Positions 44,934-56,656 of a stretch of DNA of 62,455 nt are shown here, one piece after another. The translations under genes were made by a program, and so were the position numbers. The notes beneath the pieces are model-generated. The model searched no databases. It saw only the letters and a program-made list of their open reading frames with translations, and was not told where the DNA came from. Where the stretch lies: the NCBI GenBank assembly GCA_051876105.1, contig JBJEHN010000097.1, positions 1 through 62,455 on the forward strand, read 5' to 3'. How positions within the stretch are numbered: position 1 is the stretch's first letter; every line of letters begins with the position of its first letter. The DNA comes from W2P13-069 sp051876105 (lineage in GTDB: Bacteria; Actinomycetota; Coriobacteriia; Coriobacteriales; QAMH01).

Positions 44934-45527
44934 GTGAAAGAGCTGGAAGAGCGCATCTTGCGCGACGGGGTTGTGAAGACGGAGGGCGTGCTCAAGGTCC
45001 CCACCTTCCTCAACCACCAGATGGACGTCGAGCTTATCGACGCCATGGGTGCCGAGTGGGCGCGCCGCTTCGAGGGCAAGACCATCAACAAGATCCTCAC
45101 CATAGAGGCAAGCGGCATCGGCATCGCCGCCCTCGCCGCACGGCACTTCGGCAACTGCCCGGTGGTCTTTGCCAAGAAGGCCAAGTCCATCAACCTCACG
45201 GGAGACCAGTACTGCACCAAGGTACAGTCGTTCACCCATGGCAAGGTCTTCGACGTCATCGTCGAGAAGGACCTGCTCGGCCCGGAGGACCACCTGCTCA
45301 TCATCGACGACTTCATGGCCATGGGCGCCGCCATGCACGGCCTGCTCGAGATCGTCGAGCAAGCAGGGGCGACGGTCGAGGGCATCGGCATCGCCATCGA
45401 GAAGGGCTTCCAGCCCGGCGGAGACAGCCTCCGCAGGCTCGGCTACCGGCTCGAGTCGCTCGCCATCGTCGACGAGCTCGACCCGGCAAACGGCACGGTG
45501 TACTTCCGCGAGCAGCCCCAAGCGTAA
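44934..45527 (+). CDS. xpt: Xanthine phosphoribosyltransferase
   Basis: Xpt salvages xanthine to XMP with PRPP. The 197-aa protein matches the Bacillus enzyme along its length: VLKVPTFLNHQMD, KILTIEASGIGIA, VVFAKKAKSI and the PRPP loop LLIIDDFMAMGAAMHGL near residue 122. It starts at GTG 44934 with AAGGGGAG upstream. The purine permease gene follows after 16 nt, so uptake and salvage are coupled. Confidence 0.95.
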   Translation: MKELEERILRDGVVKTEGVLKVPTFLNHQMDVELIDAMGAEWARRFEGKTINKILTIEASGIGIAALAARHFGNCPVVFAKKAKSINLTGDQYCTKVQSFTHGKVFDVIVEKDLLGPEDHLLIIDDFMAMGAAMHGLLEIVEQAGATVEGIGIAIEKGFQPGGDSLRRLGYRLESLAIVDELDPANGTVYFREQPQA

Positions 45528-45543
45528 AGGAGAGGCAGAGGCG

Positions 45544-46899
45544 ATGACAGACGCGAGCCAGGAGCACAAGCTCACCAAGGACCTGCAGACCCTCGACGCC
45601 AAGATTCCCTTGGCAGCCGGCATCCCCTACGGCATCCAGCACATCCTGGCCATGTTCGTCGCCAACCTGGCTCCCATCGCCATCGTGGCGGCAGCCTCGG
45701 GCATCACGGATGCCACGGCGCTCATCCAGTCTGCCATGCTCATCGCAGGCATCGGCACGCTAATCCAGCTCTTCCCCGTCTGGCGCATCGGCTCGGGCCT
45801 GCCCATCGTCATGGGCGTGAGCTTCACCTTCGTCTCCGCGGCCTGCGTCATCGGCTCGACTATGGGCTACGGCTACGTGCTCGGCGCCGTCATCGTGGGC
45901 GGTTGCATGGAGGGCGTGCTCGGCCTGCTGGCCCGGTACTGGTGCCGTATCGTCACGCCCATCGTCGCAGCGAGCGTGGTCACGGCCATCGGCTTCTCGC
46001 TGCTGGGCGTGGGTGCCAGCTCCTTCGGCGGCGGCACCGGCGCAGAGGATTTCGGCGCTTGGTACAACCTGCTGCTCGGCACCGTCTCGCTCGTGGCCTG
46101 CCTGGCCTTCCAGGTCTTCGCCCCCAAGGGCATCCGCCAGCTTTCCGTGCTCTTCGGCCTGATCATCGGCTATGCGGTCGCCCTGCTCATGGGCAGGGTC
46201 GACTTCAGCGGCTTTGCGAACCTGGCGCCCCTCAGCCTGCCGGCGCTGGCCTTCCTCGACGAGGGTCTTGCACCGCAGTTCGCCGTCGGGCCCATCATCA
46301 CCGTCTGCATCATCTTCCTGGTCTCTGCCACAGAAACCATCGGCGACTCCAGCGCCCTGGCCATGGCGGGCCTCAAGCGCCAGATCAACGGCAAGGAGCT
46401 CTCCGGCTCCATCGCCTGCGACGGCTTCGTCTCTGCGCTGGGCGGCTGCCTGGGCTGCACCCCCATCACCTCGTTCAGCCAGAACGTGGGCCTCGTGGCC
46501 ATGACGGGCGTCGTCAACCGCCGCGCCATCGCCACCGGCGCGGGCATCCTGGTCATCGCAGCCTTCGTGCCGGCGGTGGCGGCCGTGTTCAACAGCCTGC
46601 CGGAGCCCGTTTTGGGCGGCTGCACCATCATGATGTTCGGCAACATCATCGTAAGCGGCTTCCAGATGATCGAGCGTGCAGGCTTCACCCACCGCAACAT
46701 GACCATCGCTGCCCTGAGCCTTGCGCTGGGCATCGGCTTCACTCAAGTGAGCGACATCTTCGTCAACACCCCGCAGCTCTTCCAGGACGTCTTCGCGGCC
46801 AACTGCGTGGCGGGCGTCTTTGTGGTGGCGGTCCTTGCCAACCTGCTCATCCCCAAGGACCCAAAGCCCGCCGAGGGCGAGGCCCCGGCAGGGGAGTAG
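45544..46899 (+). CDS. pbuX: Xanthine/purine permease (NCS2 family)
   Basis: This 451-aa membrane protein is an NCS2-family nucleobase transporter with about 14 membrane segments. SATETIGDSSAL near residue 265 and the glycine-rich QNVGLVAMTGVVNR near residue 320 are the family's substrate-binding segments. The position right behind xpt points to xanthine as substrate, by analogy with the xpt-pbuX operon of Bacillus. The last residues form an acidic cytoplasmic tail. Confidence 0.9.
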   Translation: MTDASQEHKLTKDLQTLDAKIPLAAGIPYGIQHILAMFVANLAPIAIVAAASGITDATALIQSAMLIAGIGTLIQLFPVWRIGSGLPIVMGVSFTFVSAACVIGSTMGYGYVLGAVIVGGCMEGVLGLLARYWCRIVTPIVAASVVTAIGFSLLGVGASSFGGGTGAEDFGAWYNLLLGTVSLVACLAFQVFAPKGIRQLSVLFGLIIGYAVALLMGRVDFSGFANLAPLSLPALAFLDEGLAPQFAVGPIITVCIIFLVSATETIGDSSALAMAGLKRQINGKELSGSIACDGFVSALGGCLGCTPITSFSQNVGLVAMTGVVNRRAIATGAGILVIAAFVPAVAAVFNSLPEPVLGGCTIMMFGNIIVSGFQMIERAGFTHRNMTIAALSLALGIGFTQVSDIFVNTPQLFQDVFAANCVAGVFVVAVLANLLIPKDPKPAEGEAPAGE

Positions 46900-46955
46900 G
46901 CGGCCGCTCGGGCGGCTCAGGGAGCTTGTTTCCAGTATTAACACAGCCGAAATAA

Positions 46956-46983
46956 TTGCACGGCCGCATGTGCCTACTATATT
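46956..46983 (+). promoter_or_regulatory. Promoter of gdhA
   Basis: TTGCAC (46956-46961) and TATATT (46978-46983) are spaced by 16 nt. The leader has a small hairpin GCAGG-TTTCGGT-CCTGC (46988-47004). Confidence 0.65.
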
Positions 46984-47039
46984 TTCAGCAGGTTTCGGTC
47001 CTGCCATTATCCGAGTGATTTCCCAGGGAGGGAAAGCTG

Positions 47040-48395
47040 ATGTCTTACGCAGAGCGAGTTATCGAGCAGATCAAGGCCCGCGATGGCGAGCAGGCGCTCT
47101 TCATCCAGGCTGTCACCGAGGTGCTGGAGACCCTCCAGCCCGTTCTGGACGCACACCCCGAGTACGAGGAGGCCAAGCTCCTCGAGCGCATCACCGAGCC
47201 CGAGCGCGTGATCATGTTCCGCGTTCCCTGGGTTGACGACGAGGGCAAGGCCCAGGTCAACCGCGGCTACCGCGTCGAGTTCAACTCCGCCATCGGCCCC
47301 TACAAGGGCGGCCTGCGCTTCAACCCCACCGTCAACCTGGGCATGCTCAAGTTCCTGGGCTTCGAGCAGATCCTGAAGAACTCCCTCACCACCCTGCCCA
47401 TGGGCGGCGGCAAGGGCGGCTCCGACTTCGACCCCAAGGGCAAGTCCAACAACGAGATCATGCGCTTCTGCCAGTCCTTCATGACCGAGCTCCAGCGCCA
47501 CATCGGCCCCGACACCGACGTCCCCGCCGGTGACCTGGGCGTCGGCGGTCGCGAGGTCGCCTACATGTTCGGCCAGTACAAGCGCATCCGCAACGAGTTC
47601 ACCGGCGTCCTCACCGGCAAGGGCCTGGCCTTCGGCGGCTCCCTGGCCCGCACCGAGGCAACCGGCTACGGCCTGGTCTACTTCGTGGCCGAGCACCTGC
47701 GCTGCCAGGGCGACTCCTTCGAGGGCAAGACCGTCGTGGTCCACGGCTCCGGCAACGTCGCTATCTACGCCGTCCAGAAGGCCGAGCAGCTGGGTGCCAA
47801 GGTCATCGCCGTCTCTGACACCAAGGGCTACGTCCAGGACGACGAGGGCATCTCCGTCGAGGCCCTCGAGGCCATCTACAACGCCAAGCGCTCTGGCAAC
47901 GACAAGGGCGTCTCCCTGGCCATGTACACCGACTACCGCCCCAACGCCAAGTACACTGCCGGCGACGGCCGCGGTGTCTGGCAGATCCCCTGCGACATCG
48001 CCCTGCCCTGCGCCCGTGAGAACACCCTGCTCCTCGAGGACGCAGAGGCCCTGGTCGCCAACGGCTGCAAGATCGTGGGCGAGGGCGCGAACATGCCCAC
48101 CACCCTCGAGGCAACCAAGTACCTGCAGGAGCACGGCGTGGTCTTCATGCCCGGCAAGGCTGCCAACGCCGGCGGCGTTGCCGTCTCCGGCCTGGAGATG
48201 AGCCAGAACGCCGGCCACATCTCCTGGTCCTTCGAGGAGGTCGACAACAAGCTCAATGACATCATGGTCAACATCTACCATGCTGCAGACGACGCTGCCA
48301 AGAAGTACGGCGTCGAGGGCGACTTCGTCGCTGGCGCCAACATCGCCGGCTTCGAGAAGGTCGCCGAGGCCATGATGGCCCAGGGCCTGGTCTAA
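47040..48395 (+). CDS. gdhA: NADP-specific glutamate dehydrogenase
   Basis: GdhA reductively aminates 2-oxoglutarate with ammonium. The 451-aa length and sequence match the hexameric bacterial NADP form. PYKGGLRFNPTVNL near residue 88 and LPMGGGKGGSDFDPKGKS near 120 hold the catalytic Lys residues. GSGNVAIYAVQKA is the nucleotide fold, and KAANAGGVAVSGLEMSQN lies near the active site. GGGAGGGAAAG precedes the ATG. It has its own promoter and terminator, and codon use is strongly biased (mostly C-ending codons), which suggests high expression. Confidence 0.98.
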   Translation: MSYAERVIEQIKARDGEQALFIQAVTEVLETLQPVLDAHPEYEEAKLLERITEPERVIMFRVPWVDDEGKAQVNRGYRVEFNSAIGPYKGGLRFNPTVNLGMLKFLGFEQILKNSLTTLPMGGGKGGSDFDPKGKSNNEIMRFCQSFMTELQRHIGPDTDVPAGDLGVGGREVAYMFGQYKRIRNEFTGVLTGKGLAFGGSLARTEATGYGLVYFVAEHLRCQGDSFEGKTVVVHGSGNVAIYAVQKAEQLGAKVIAVSDTKGYVQDDEGISVEALEAIYNAKRSGNDKGVSLAMYTDYRPNAKYTAGDGRGVWQIPCDIALPCARENTLLLEDAEALVANGCKIVGEGANMPTTLEATKYLQEHGVVFMPGKAANAGGVAVSGLEMSQNAGHISWSFEEVDNKLNDIMVNIYHAADDAAKKYGVEGDFVAGANIAGFEKVAEAMMAQGLV

Positions 48396-48425
48396 GCCAG
48401 CCCGCGCACAGCGCGCATCGCACAC

Positions 48426-48460
48426 AGAGCCCCGCAGCCTGCAAGCTGCGGGGCTCTTTT
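48426..48460. terminator. Bidirectional terminator between gdhA and the activase gene
   Basis: AGAGCCCCGCAGC pairs with GCTGCGGGGCTCT over 13 bp with a 6-nt loop, then TTT. The two converging genes end within 70 nt of each other. Confidence 0.92.
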
Positions 48461-48463
48461 GCG

Positions 48464-51400
48464 CTACTCGTGCTTGGACTTGGCGTCCATGATGAGCATC
48501 TGCAGGCGGTTCTCGATGTTGGCGGGGGCGACGTCTGGGTCGTAGTCGAGCGGCAGGATCTGGGCGTCGGGGTAGAGCTCCTTGAGCTTCTTGGTGATGC
48601 CGCGCCCCACCACATGGTTGGGCAGGCAGCCGAAGGGCTGCAAGATGATGAACGAGCGGCAGCCCTGCGCGGCGTGGTGGAGGATCTCTGCGGGGATGAG
48701 TACGCCCTCGCCTGCGTCGAAGGTGTGGTGGATGATGGGGTCGCTCGCCTTGACGATGTCTTGCATGCGCGCGGCGGGCTTGTAGAGCGGGTGGGCGCAT
48801 GCGATCTTGTCCGCCGTGCTGTGGGCTAGGTTGAAGACGTTGTTCTCGATGCGGTAGAGCGCCTTGTAGGAGAGGGGCTTGTCGAGCTTGTACTCGCGCA
48901 CCTGGGCGTCCTTGTAGAAGTAGGTCTTGCGGATGACGTCGGTCATGCGGGCCTCGATGACCTCCATGCCGTTGTCCTCGAGGTACTTCTCGATGTCGTG
49001 GTTGGAGCCAGGGTGGAAGTTGAGAAGGTACTCTCCCACGATGAGCACGCGGGGGCGCAGGGTGCTGCGGTCGTACGCAACGCCGCGCATGAGCTCGATG
49101 GCTCTGGCAAAGCCCCTCTTCATCCCCGAGATGCCGCCCTCCTCCAGGCCGTCCATGGTCAGCTGCAAGCCCTCGTCGAAGGCCGCTTGGGCACTGCCGG
49201 GCTCCAGCTCATAGGGGCGGATCTTGCGCAGGAGCTCCTCGAGGGCGTCGATCATGGGCAGCCCGAAGGCGATGCGCATGGCCGTGGGGAGGCTCATGAT
49301 GAAGCCCGGGTGGACGTTGTGGGTGTCTGAGTCGTCGTTGGTGATGATGGGCACCTGCGGGTAACCGGCGTCGTCGAGGGCCTTGCGCAGCAGGGCGGTG
49401 TAGTGGGTCAGGCGGCAGTCGCCCACGTACTTGCCCATGGCGACTCCGACCTTGTCGGGGTCGTACTGGCCGCTCTCGAGGGCTGCCAGCGCCTCGCCGA
49501 TCACCACCTGGCAGGGGAAGCATATGTCGTTGTGGACGTACTTCTTGCCCAGGCGTATTGCTTCCTCGCGGCCCACGGGCAGGCTCACGGCGTTGATGCC
49601 CTGGGTCCTGAAGGCCGCCGCCATCAGCATGGAGAAGGCATGCGAGGTGTTGGGTATGAGGACTGTCTTCTCGTCTGCTCCGCCGGCGCGCATCTCCGGC
49701 GTGAACTTGGAGTGGTAGGGGTCTTGGAGCGCGCGCACGCTGGGCACACCGCCGTTGCGCCGGCGCGTGTTGACGGTCTCGATGAAGCTGCGCACGCGGA
49801 TGCGCAGCGGGCCGCTGATGTCGCTCTCGTCGAGCTTGAGCACCAGGGGCGTCTTGCCGCTCACCTCGTGCATGAGGCGCACGATCTCGTCTGAGAGGTA
49901 GGCGTCGTGCCCGCAGTTGAAGTTCACCACCTGCGCGTACTCGAGGAAGGGGCTCTTGGCGGCCTCGAGCGCGGTCGAGAGCATGCGGGCATGGTAGTTG
50001 TTGACGATCTCGAGCAGGCTCTTCGAGAGGTCCTCGGTGTGGATCTGGGGCAGGGAGTCCGCGGTCAGCACGGGGATGCCCAGCTCGTTGAAGAGCTTGG
50101 GCAGGTCGTGGTTGACGAGGTCGTCGTTTTGGTAGGGGCGGCTCGCCAAGACGACGGCGTAGCGCCCCTGCGCTTGGGCCTCCTCCATCACCTGCATGCC
50201 GCGGGTTTGCAGCTGCGTGCGGAACGAGAGCTGGGCGGCGTCTGCCATCTCGACGGCCTGCTCGGTGAGCGCGGGTGCGATGCCGAAGGTCTCTTTCATC
50301 CAGGCACAGAGCTGGCGCTTGCGGTCCTTGGCGGTGTACCAGTGCCACAGCGGCGCGTCGAACGGCACACCCCAGCGCCGCTCGGGGTTGTCCGAGTTGT
50401 TGATGACCATGGGGTAGCCCTTGACCACGGCGCACATGCTCTCGGCGCTCTTGGCCGTGCCCTCACTCTCCACCACGGTGATGATGGGCATGAAGATGCG
50501 GTCCACGCCGCTTTTGACCAAGCTGCGGATGTGCCCGTGCACGAGCTTTGCGGGGAAGCAGACCGTGTCGCTGGTGACGGCGTGCAGGCCGCTCTCGTAG
50601 ATGCGGCGCGTGCTGAAGGGGCTCAGCTTGACCTTGAAGCCCAGCGCGCGCCAGAAGGTCGTCCAGAAGGGGGCGGTGTCCCAGAACGAGAGCACGCGCG
50701 GGATGCCGATGGTGACGTCGCGCGAGGGGCACAGCGGCGTGCAGGGGTACTCCGCGAAGAGCAGCGCTTTTCGCTCCTCGAAGAGGTTGGAAACGCCGCT
50801 GGCTGCCTCTGCGGCGGCTTTGAGCTGCTCCCTTACCTCGCTGCTCGAAGGATTGCCGAGCGCCTCGCCACGCGCGCAGCGGTTGCCGGTGACGAAGCTC
50901 TCGCCGTTTGAGAAGCGTATGCAGCTGCGGTTGCAGCGGTTGGCGCAGAAGGGGCAGATGAGGTTGGCCTCCTGGGTGTAGCTCAGGCGCTCGAGCTCGT
51001 CCCATCCGATGAAGCTGCTCGCGGGGAGCTGGCCGTCTGCGCCGGCACGGCGCTCCATCTCGTCTTTCACCAGCAGGGCCACGCCGATGGCTCCCATGAG
51101 GCCGGGGGCCGGGGCGCGCATGACCTCGCGCCCCACGTACTCCTCGAAGGCGCGCAGCACGGCGTCGTTGCAGAAGGTGCCGCCCTGCACCATGATCTTG
51201 CTGCCCAAGCGGTCGAGGTTGCTCAGGCGGATGACCTTGGTGAAGACGTTCTCGACGATGGAGCGGCACAGGCCGGCCATGATGTCTGCCGGGGTCTTGC
51301 CCTGGCGCTGTTGGGTGACGATGCTGGAGTTCATGAACACGGTGCAGCGGCTGCCGAGCTTGGCCGGGTTGGTGCTGCGAAAGGCCTCCCGGGCGATGTG

Positions 51401-52870
51401 CTCGGTGGGGATCCCCAGGTTGGAAGCGAAGTTCTCCAGGAAGCTGCCGCAGCCGGACGAGCAGGCCTCGTTTACCACGATGTTGGTGACCACGCCGTCG
51501 TCAAGCCAGATGGCCTTCATGTCCTGGCCGCCTATGTCGAGGATGAAGCTGGCGTCGGGCAGCCAGGTTCGCGCCGCGGTGGCGTGGGCGACCGTCTCGA
51601 CCACGTGGTAGTCGGCGTGGAACGCCTCCTTCATCAGCAGCTCGCCGTAGCCGGTGGTGCCCACGCCCAGGATCTGGAGCTCCACGCCGCGCTCGCGGTA
51701 GCGCCGGTGCATGGCCAGCAGGGCGCTGCGCGCCACGTCGAGCGGCTCGCCCTCGTTGTGGGCGTAGAAGCTGTCGAGCAGGCGGTCGTCCTCACCCCAG
51801 AGCACGAACTTGGTGGTAGTGCTGCCGCAGTCGATGCCCAGGTAGGCGCGCAGGCTGGAGCCGGGCTCCAGCTCCAGCTGCGGCAGGCTGGGCATGCGGT
51901 GGCGCTCCTGGAAGGCCTCCTGCTCCTGCAGGCTGGAGAAGAAGGGCGGCTCCTGCGTGCCGTTGGCCAGGCCGCTGTGCGCGCACTCCTCGAGCGCAGC
52001 CAGGGCAGCCTGCGGCTCCAAGGCGGCATGCTCACCCCCGAAGACGCCCTCCACGGCCAACGCCGCGCCCAGGGCGACGATGGTCTCCGGGTGCTCGGGG
52101 ACCAGCACGTCTTCCTCGGCGAGCTCCAGGCGCTGCGCGAAGACGCGGATGAGCTGGGGGTTGAAGGTGAGGGGCCCGCCCTCGAAGATCACGGGCGGCT
52201 CGATGTCGAGGCCCTGAGCCAGGCCGCCGATGGTCTGCTTGGCGATGGCGTGGAAGGTGGACAGAGCCAGGTCCTCCTTGGCAACGCCCTGGTTCAGGAG
52301 GGGCTGGATGTCGGTCTTGGCGTAGACGCCGCAGCGCCCTGATATGTCGTAGACGTGAGATCCCTGCTCAGCGCTGGCGTTGAACTCCTCCACGGGCGTG
52401 TGCAGCAGGTTGGCTATCTCGTCGATGAAGGCACCCGTGCCGCCGGCGCAGCTGCCGTTCATGCGCATGTCGCTCACGGTCATGGCCCCGGTCTGGGGGT
52501 CGGGCGCGAGGAAGATCATCTTTGCGTCCTGCCCGCCGAGCTCGATGGCCGTGCGTGCCTGCGGGTAGAAGTGCCTGATAGCGATGGAGTTTGCCACGAC
52601 CTCTTGGATGAAGGGCACGCCAAGGGCTTCGGCCAGGGGGGCGGCGCCGGAGCCGGTGATGGCGCAGAGGAACTCTGCACCGGGGAAGCGCTCCGCAATC
52701 GCTTCGAGGGATTGCGCCAGCGCCTGGGCCTGGCGAGCGCCGTGGCGCTTGTACTCCCGGAAGAGGACGCTGCCGCTGAGCGGGTCGAGCACAACGGCTT
52801 TAACTGTGGTCGACCCCACGTCAAAGCCGATGTTGAGTGTCTGTTTATGTGGAATCTCGCTACCGCTCAA
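48464..52870 (-). CDS. Giant acyl-CoA dehydratase activase/reductase fusion, 1468 aa
   Basis: The protein joins two ASKHA-type activase domains and a reductase-like part. Domain one (residues 1-290) has GFDVGSTTVK and cluster Cys residues in GSCAGGTG and SGRCGVYAK. Domain two (about 342-610) has GIDCGSTTTK, EACSSGCGSF and GSRCTVF. A Cys-rich segment CPFCANRCNRSC near residue 637 leads to a DUF2229 region (about 690-900) and a C-terminal HgdB-like region with SLPTAMRIAFGLP. Related activases pump electrons by ATP hydrolysis into 2-hydroxyacyl-CoA dehydratases or double-cubane cluster proteins; the fusion's own reaction is not known. The start codon is TTG behind GGGAGGAG. No separate dehydratase lies nearby. 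Confidence 0.9.
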   Translation of the reverse strand: MSGSEIPHKQTLNIGFDVGSTTVKAVVLDPLSGSVLFREYKRHGARQAQALAQSLEAIAERFPGAEFLCAITGSGAAPLAEALGVPFIQEVVANSIAIRHFYPQARTAIELGGQDAKMIFLAPDPQTGAMTVSDMRMNGSCAGGTGAFIDEIANLLHTPVEEFNASAEQGSHVYDISGRCGVYAKTDIQPLLNQGVAKEDLALSTFHAIAKQTIGGLAQGLDIEPPVIFEGGPLTFNPQLIRVFAQRLELAEEDVLVPEHPETIVALGAALAVEGVFGGEHAALEPQAALAALEECAHSGLANGTQEPPFFSSLQEQEAFQERHRMPSLPQLELEPGSSLRAYLGIDCGSTTTKFVLWGEDDRLLDSFYAHNEGEPLDVARSALLAMHRRYRERGVELQILGVGTTGYGELLMKEAFHADYHVVETVAHATAARTWLPDASFILDIGGQDMKAIWLDDGVVTNIVVNEACSSGCGSFLENFASNLGIPTEHIAREAFRSTNPAKLGSRCTVFMNSSIVTQQRQGKTPADIMAGLCRSIVENVFTKVIRLSNLDRLGSKIMVQGGTFCNDAVLRAFEEYVGREVMRAPAPGLMGAIGVALLVKDEMERRAGADGQLPASSFIGWDELERLSYTQEANLICPFCANRCNRSCIRFSNGESFVTGNRCARGEALGNPSSSEVREQLKAAAEAASGVSNLFEERKALLFAEYPCTPLCPSRDVTIGIPRVLSFWDTAPFWTTFWRALGFKVKLSPFSTRRIYESGLHAVTSDTVCFPAKLVHGHIRSLVKSGVDRIFMPIITVVESEGTAKSAESMCAVVKGYPMVINNSDNPERRWGVPFDAPLWHWYTAKDRKRQLCAWMKETFGIAPALTEQAVEMADAAQLSFRTQLQTRGMQVMEEAQAQGRYAVVLASRPYQNDDLVNHDLPKLFNELGIPVLTADSLPQIHTEDLSKSLLEIVNNYHARMLSTALEAAKSPFLEYAQVVNFNCGHDAYLSDEIVRLMHEVSGKTPLVLKLDESDISGPLRIRVRSFIETVNTRRRNGGVPSVRALQDPYHSKFTPEMRAGGADEKTVLIPNTSHAFSMLMAAAFRTQGINAVSLPVGREEAIRLGKKYVHNDICFPCQVVIGEALAALESGQYDPDKVGVAMGKYVGDCRLTHYTALLRKALDDAGYPQVPIITNDDSDTHNVHPGFIMSLPTAMRIAFGLPMIDALEELLRKIRPYELEPGSAQAAFDEGLQLTMDGLEEGGISGMKRGFARAIELMRGVAYDRSTLRPRVLIVGEYLLNFHPGSNHDIEKYLEDNGMEVIEARMTDVIRKTYFYKDAQVREYKLDKPLSYKALYRIENNVFNLAHSTADKIACAHPLYKPAARMQDIVKASDPIIHHTFDAGEGVLIPAEILHHAAQGCRSFIILQPFGCLPNHVVGRGITKKLKELYPDAQILPLDYDPDVAPANIENRLQMLIMDAKSKHE

Positions 52871-53099
52871 GAATTCTCCTCCCGTTCTTAAGGGATAGTT
52901 TAGCGTGACAAAGCTCTTTTTTGCCTTTCTTGGGCGTTGTGCAGAGATGTTCCACGGATGACGCGACGGTGTCGCGGGCGGGGGTCGGCGTGCGGGGGTG
53001 CGGGCGGCTTGAGAAGGGCCGCGCTGCGCGAAACACAGGCTTTACAATGGCCGCTTGCCCGTTAAACACTTCGGAAACAAAAGCGCCGTAAGGTAGCAC

Positions 53100-53119
53100 A
53101 CGTACTCATACGTCATAAT
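53100..53119 (+). promoter_or_regulatory. -10 element and palindrome before glutamine synthetase
   Basis: The inverted repeat ACGTA-CTCA-TACGT (53100-53113) directly abuts CATAAT (53114-53119), a -10-like hexamer. A protein bound to the repeat would block RNA polymerase. The regulator is unknown. Confidence 0.4.
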
Positions 53120-53167
53120 GCGTTTCATGAGTTGACCGGAAACGTTCTCGAGCAAGGGAGCCGGCTA

Positions 53168-55258
<2,091 letters not shown>

Positions 55259-55282
55259 GGGCAGCTCCAGAGCCACAGCCGC

Positions 55283-55318
55283 GCGGCCCCGCTCCCCTCA
55301 CAGGGCGGGGCCGCTCTT
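55283..55318 (+). terminator. Terminator after glutamine synthetase
   Basis: GCGGCCCCGC pairs with GCGGGGCCGC over 10 bp with a 12-nt loop, then TCTTTG. Confidence 0.8.
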
Positions 55319-55363
55319 TGTGCGCAAGTCCCCAAATCTGCCGCGGCTTTGGGGACTCTGTCG

Positions 55364-55369
55364 TATGAT
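55364..55369 (+). promoter_or_regulatory. -10 element of the GT2 gene
   Basis: TATGAT lies 33 nt before the GTG start, just after the preceding terminator. Confidence 0.45.
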
Positions 55370-55402
55370 TGCGGGGTACAGCCTGGAGAAAGGACGCTAT
55401 CC

Positions 55403-56488
55403 GTGGCCCTCATCAACCGCAAGAAGCCCGCGACCCCCGCTTGGGAGGACGAGATCCAGCCCCTGCCGGAGAAGCTCATCACCTACGCCATCCCCTGCTA
55501 CAACTCCGCCGAGTACATGGACCACTGCATCGAGTCCATCCTGGCGTGCAACTGCGATGACATCGAGATCATCGTGGTCGACGACGGCTCTGCCAAGGAC
55601 AACACCTTCGAGAAGGCCCAGGTCTGGGAGACCGCCTACCCCGGCATCGTCCGCGCCGTCCACCAGGAGAACGGAGGCCACGGAGCAGCCGTCATGAAGG
55701 GCCTGGAAGAGGCCCGCGGCTTGTACTACAAGGTCGTCGACAGCGACGACTGGCTCGACAACGGCTCCAACTGCCACATGCTCGCCAAGCTGCGCGAGTA
55801 CCAGGAGCAGCCGCTCGACCTCATGGTTGTGAACTACGTCTACGAGCACACCACCACCAACACCCAGGAGCCCATGCGCTACCGCCACGTGCTGCCGGTG
55901 GACAGGGTCTTCTCCTGGGACGAGGTGGGCCGCTTCAGCCCTAGCCAGTACATCCTCATGCACAGCGTCGTCTACCGCACGGATATGCTGCGCGCGGTCA
56001 ACCTCGACCTTCCGCGCCACACCTTCTACGTGGACAACATCTTCGTCTACAAGCCGCTGCCCTTCTGCAACCGCATCTACTACCTCGACGTCGACCTCTA
56101 CCGCTACTTCATCGGCCGCGAGGACCAGTCTGTCAACGAGCAGGTGATGGTGGGCCGCATCGAGCAGCAGCTCCGCATCACGCGCGAGATGATCGACGCC
56201 TACCACCTCGACCGCGATGTCAAGAGCAAGCGGCTGCGCAGCTACATGTACAGCTACCTCACGATGATGATGTGCATCTGCACGGTCTTCAGCATGATGA
56301 GCGAGCGCGAGGACAAGGAGGAGCTGCGCGCGGGCATCTGGCGCTACCTCGAGGAGCACGACCAGAAGATGTACCGCCATGTCAAGCACAGCCTGCTGGG
56401 CTCTGCGATGCAGCTGCACGGCAACGTGGGCGACAAGGTGCTCCTGGGCGGCTACCACATCGCGCAGAAGGTCTTCAAGTTCAACTAG
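55403..56488 (+). CDS. Family 2 glycosyltransferase
   Basis: The 361-aa protein is a GT2-type transferase. ITYAIPCYNSAEYMDHCIESIL near its start, IIVVDDGSAKDN near residue 60, and KVVDSDDWLDNG near residue 112 (DxD) form the nucleotide-sugar site. The rest is helical, without a clear membrane anchor. It starts at GTG with GGAGAAAGGA upstream. The product may be a wall or capsule polymer, but neither donor nor acceptor can be assigned. Confidence 0.85.
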   Translation: MALINRKKPATPAWEDEIQPLPEKLITYAIPCYNSAEYMDHCIESILACNCDDIEIIVVDDGSAKDNTFEKAQVWETAYPGIVRAVHQENGGHGAAVMKGLEEARGLYYKVVDSDDWLDNGSNCHMLAKLREYQEQPLDLMVVNYVYEHTTTNTQEPMRYRHVLPVDRVFSWDEVGRFSPSQYILMHSVVYRTDMLRAVNLDLPRHTFYVDNIFVYKPLPFCNRIYYLDVDLYRYFIGREDQSVNEQVMVGRIEQQLRITREMIDAYHLDRDVKSKRLRSYMYSYLTMMMCICTVFSMMSEREDKEELRAGIWRYLEEHDQKMYRHVKHSLLGSAMQLHGNVGDKVLLGGYHIAQKVFKFN

Positions 56489-56574
56489 CCGCAGCTGGCC
56501 AGAGTAGGCTGCGAGCTGTCTTTCGTCCAGGAGCGGGAAGCGCCTCCCTCACCGCCGCGCGTAGGGCGGGTTGG

Positions 56575-56610
56575 GCAGGGCCCCGCTTTGGCCAGACGGC
56601 GCCCTGCTTT
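56575..56610 (+). terminator. Possible terminator after the GT2 gene
   Basis: GCAGGGC (56575-56581) pairs with GCCCTGC (56601-56607), followed by TTT. The loop can also pair GGCC with GGCC. Confidence 0.4.
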
Positions 56611-56656
56611 GCCATGCCCGGCGGGAGAGGATCTCGCGTCCGCTGCCCATGCGTGG

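Noticed and set aside
46988..47004. A 5-bp stem with a 7-nt loop before gdhA, like an anticodon arm
   Set aside because: Its loop TTTCGGT would present TCG (arginine), with no link to gdhA, and it is single. It shows that 5+7 geometry alone is weak evidence, and serves as a control for the thrS case.
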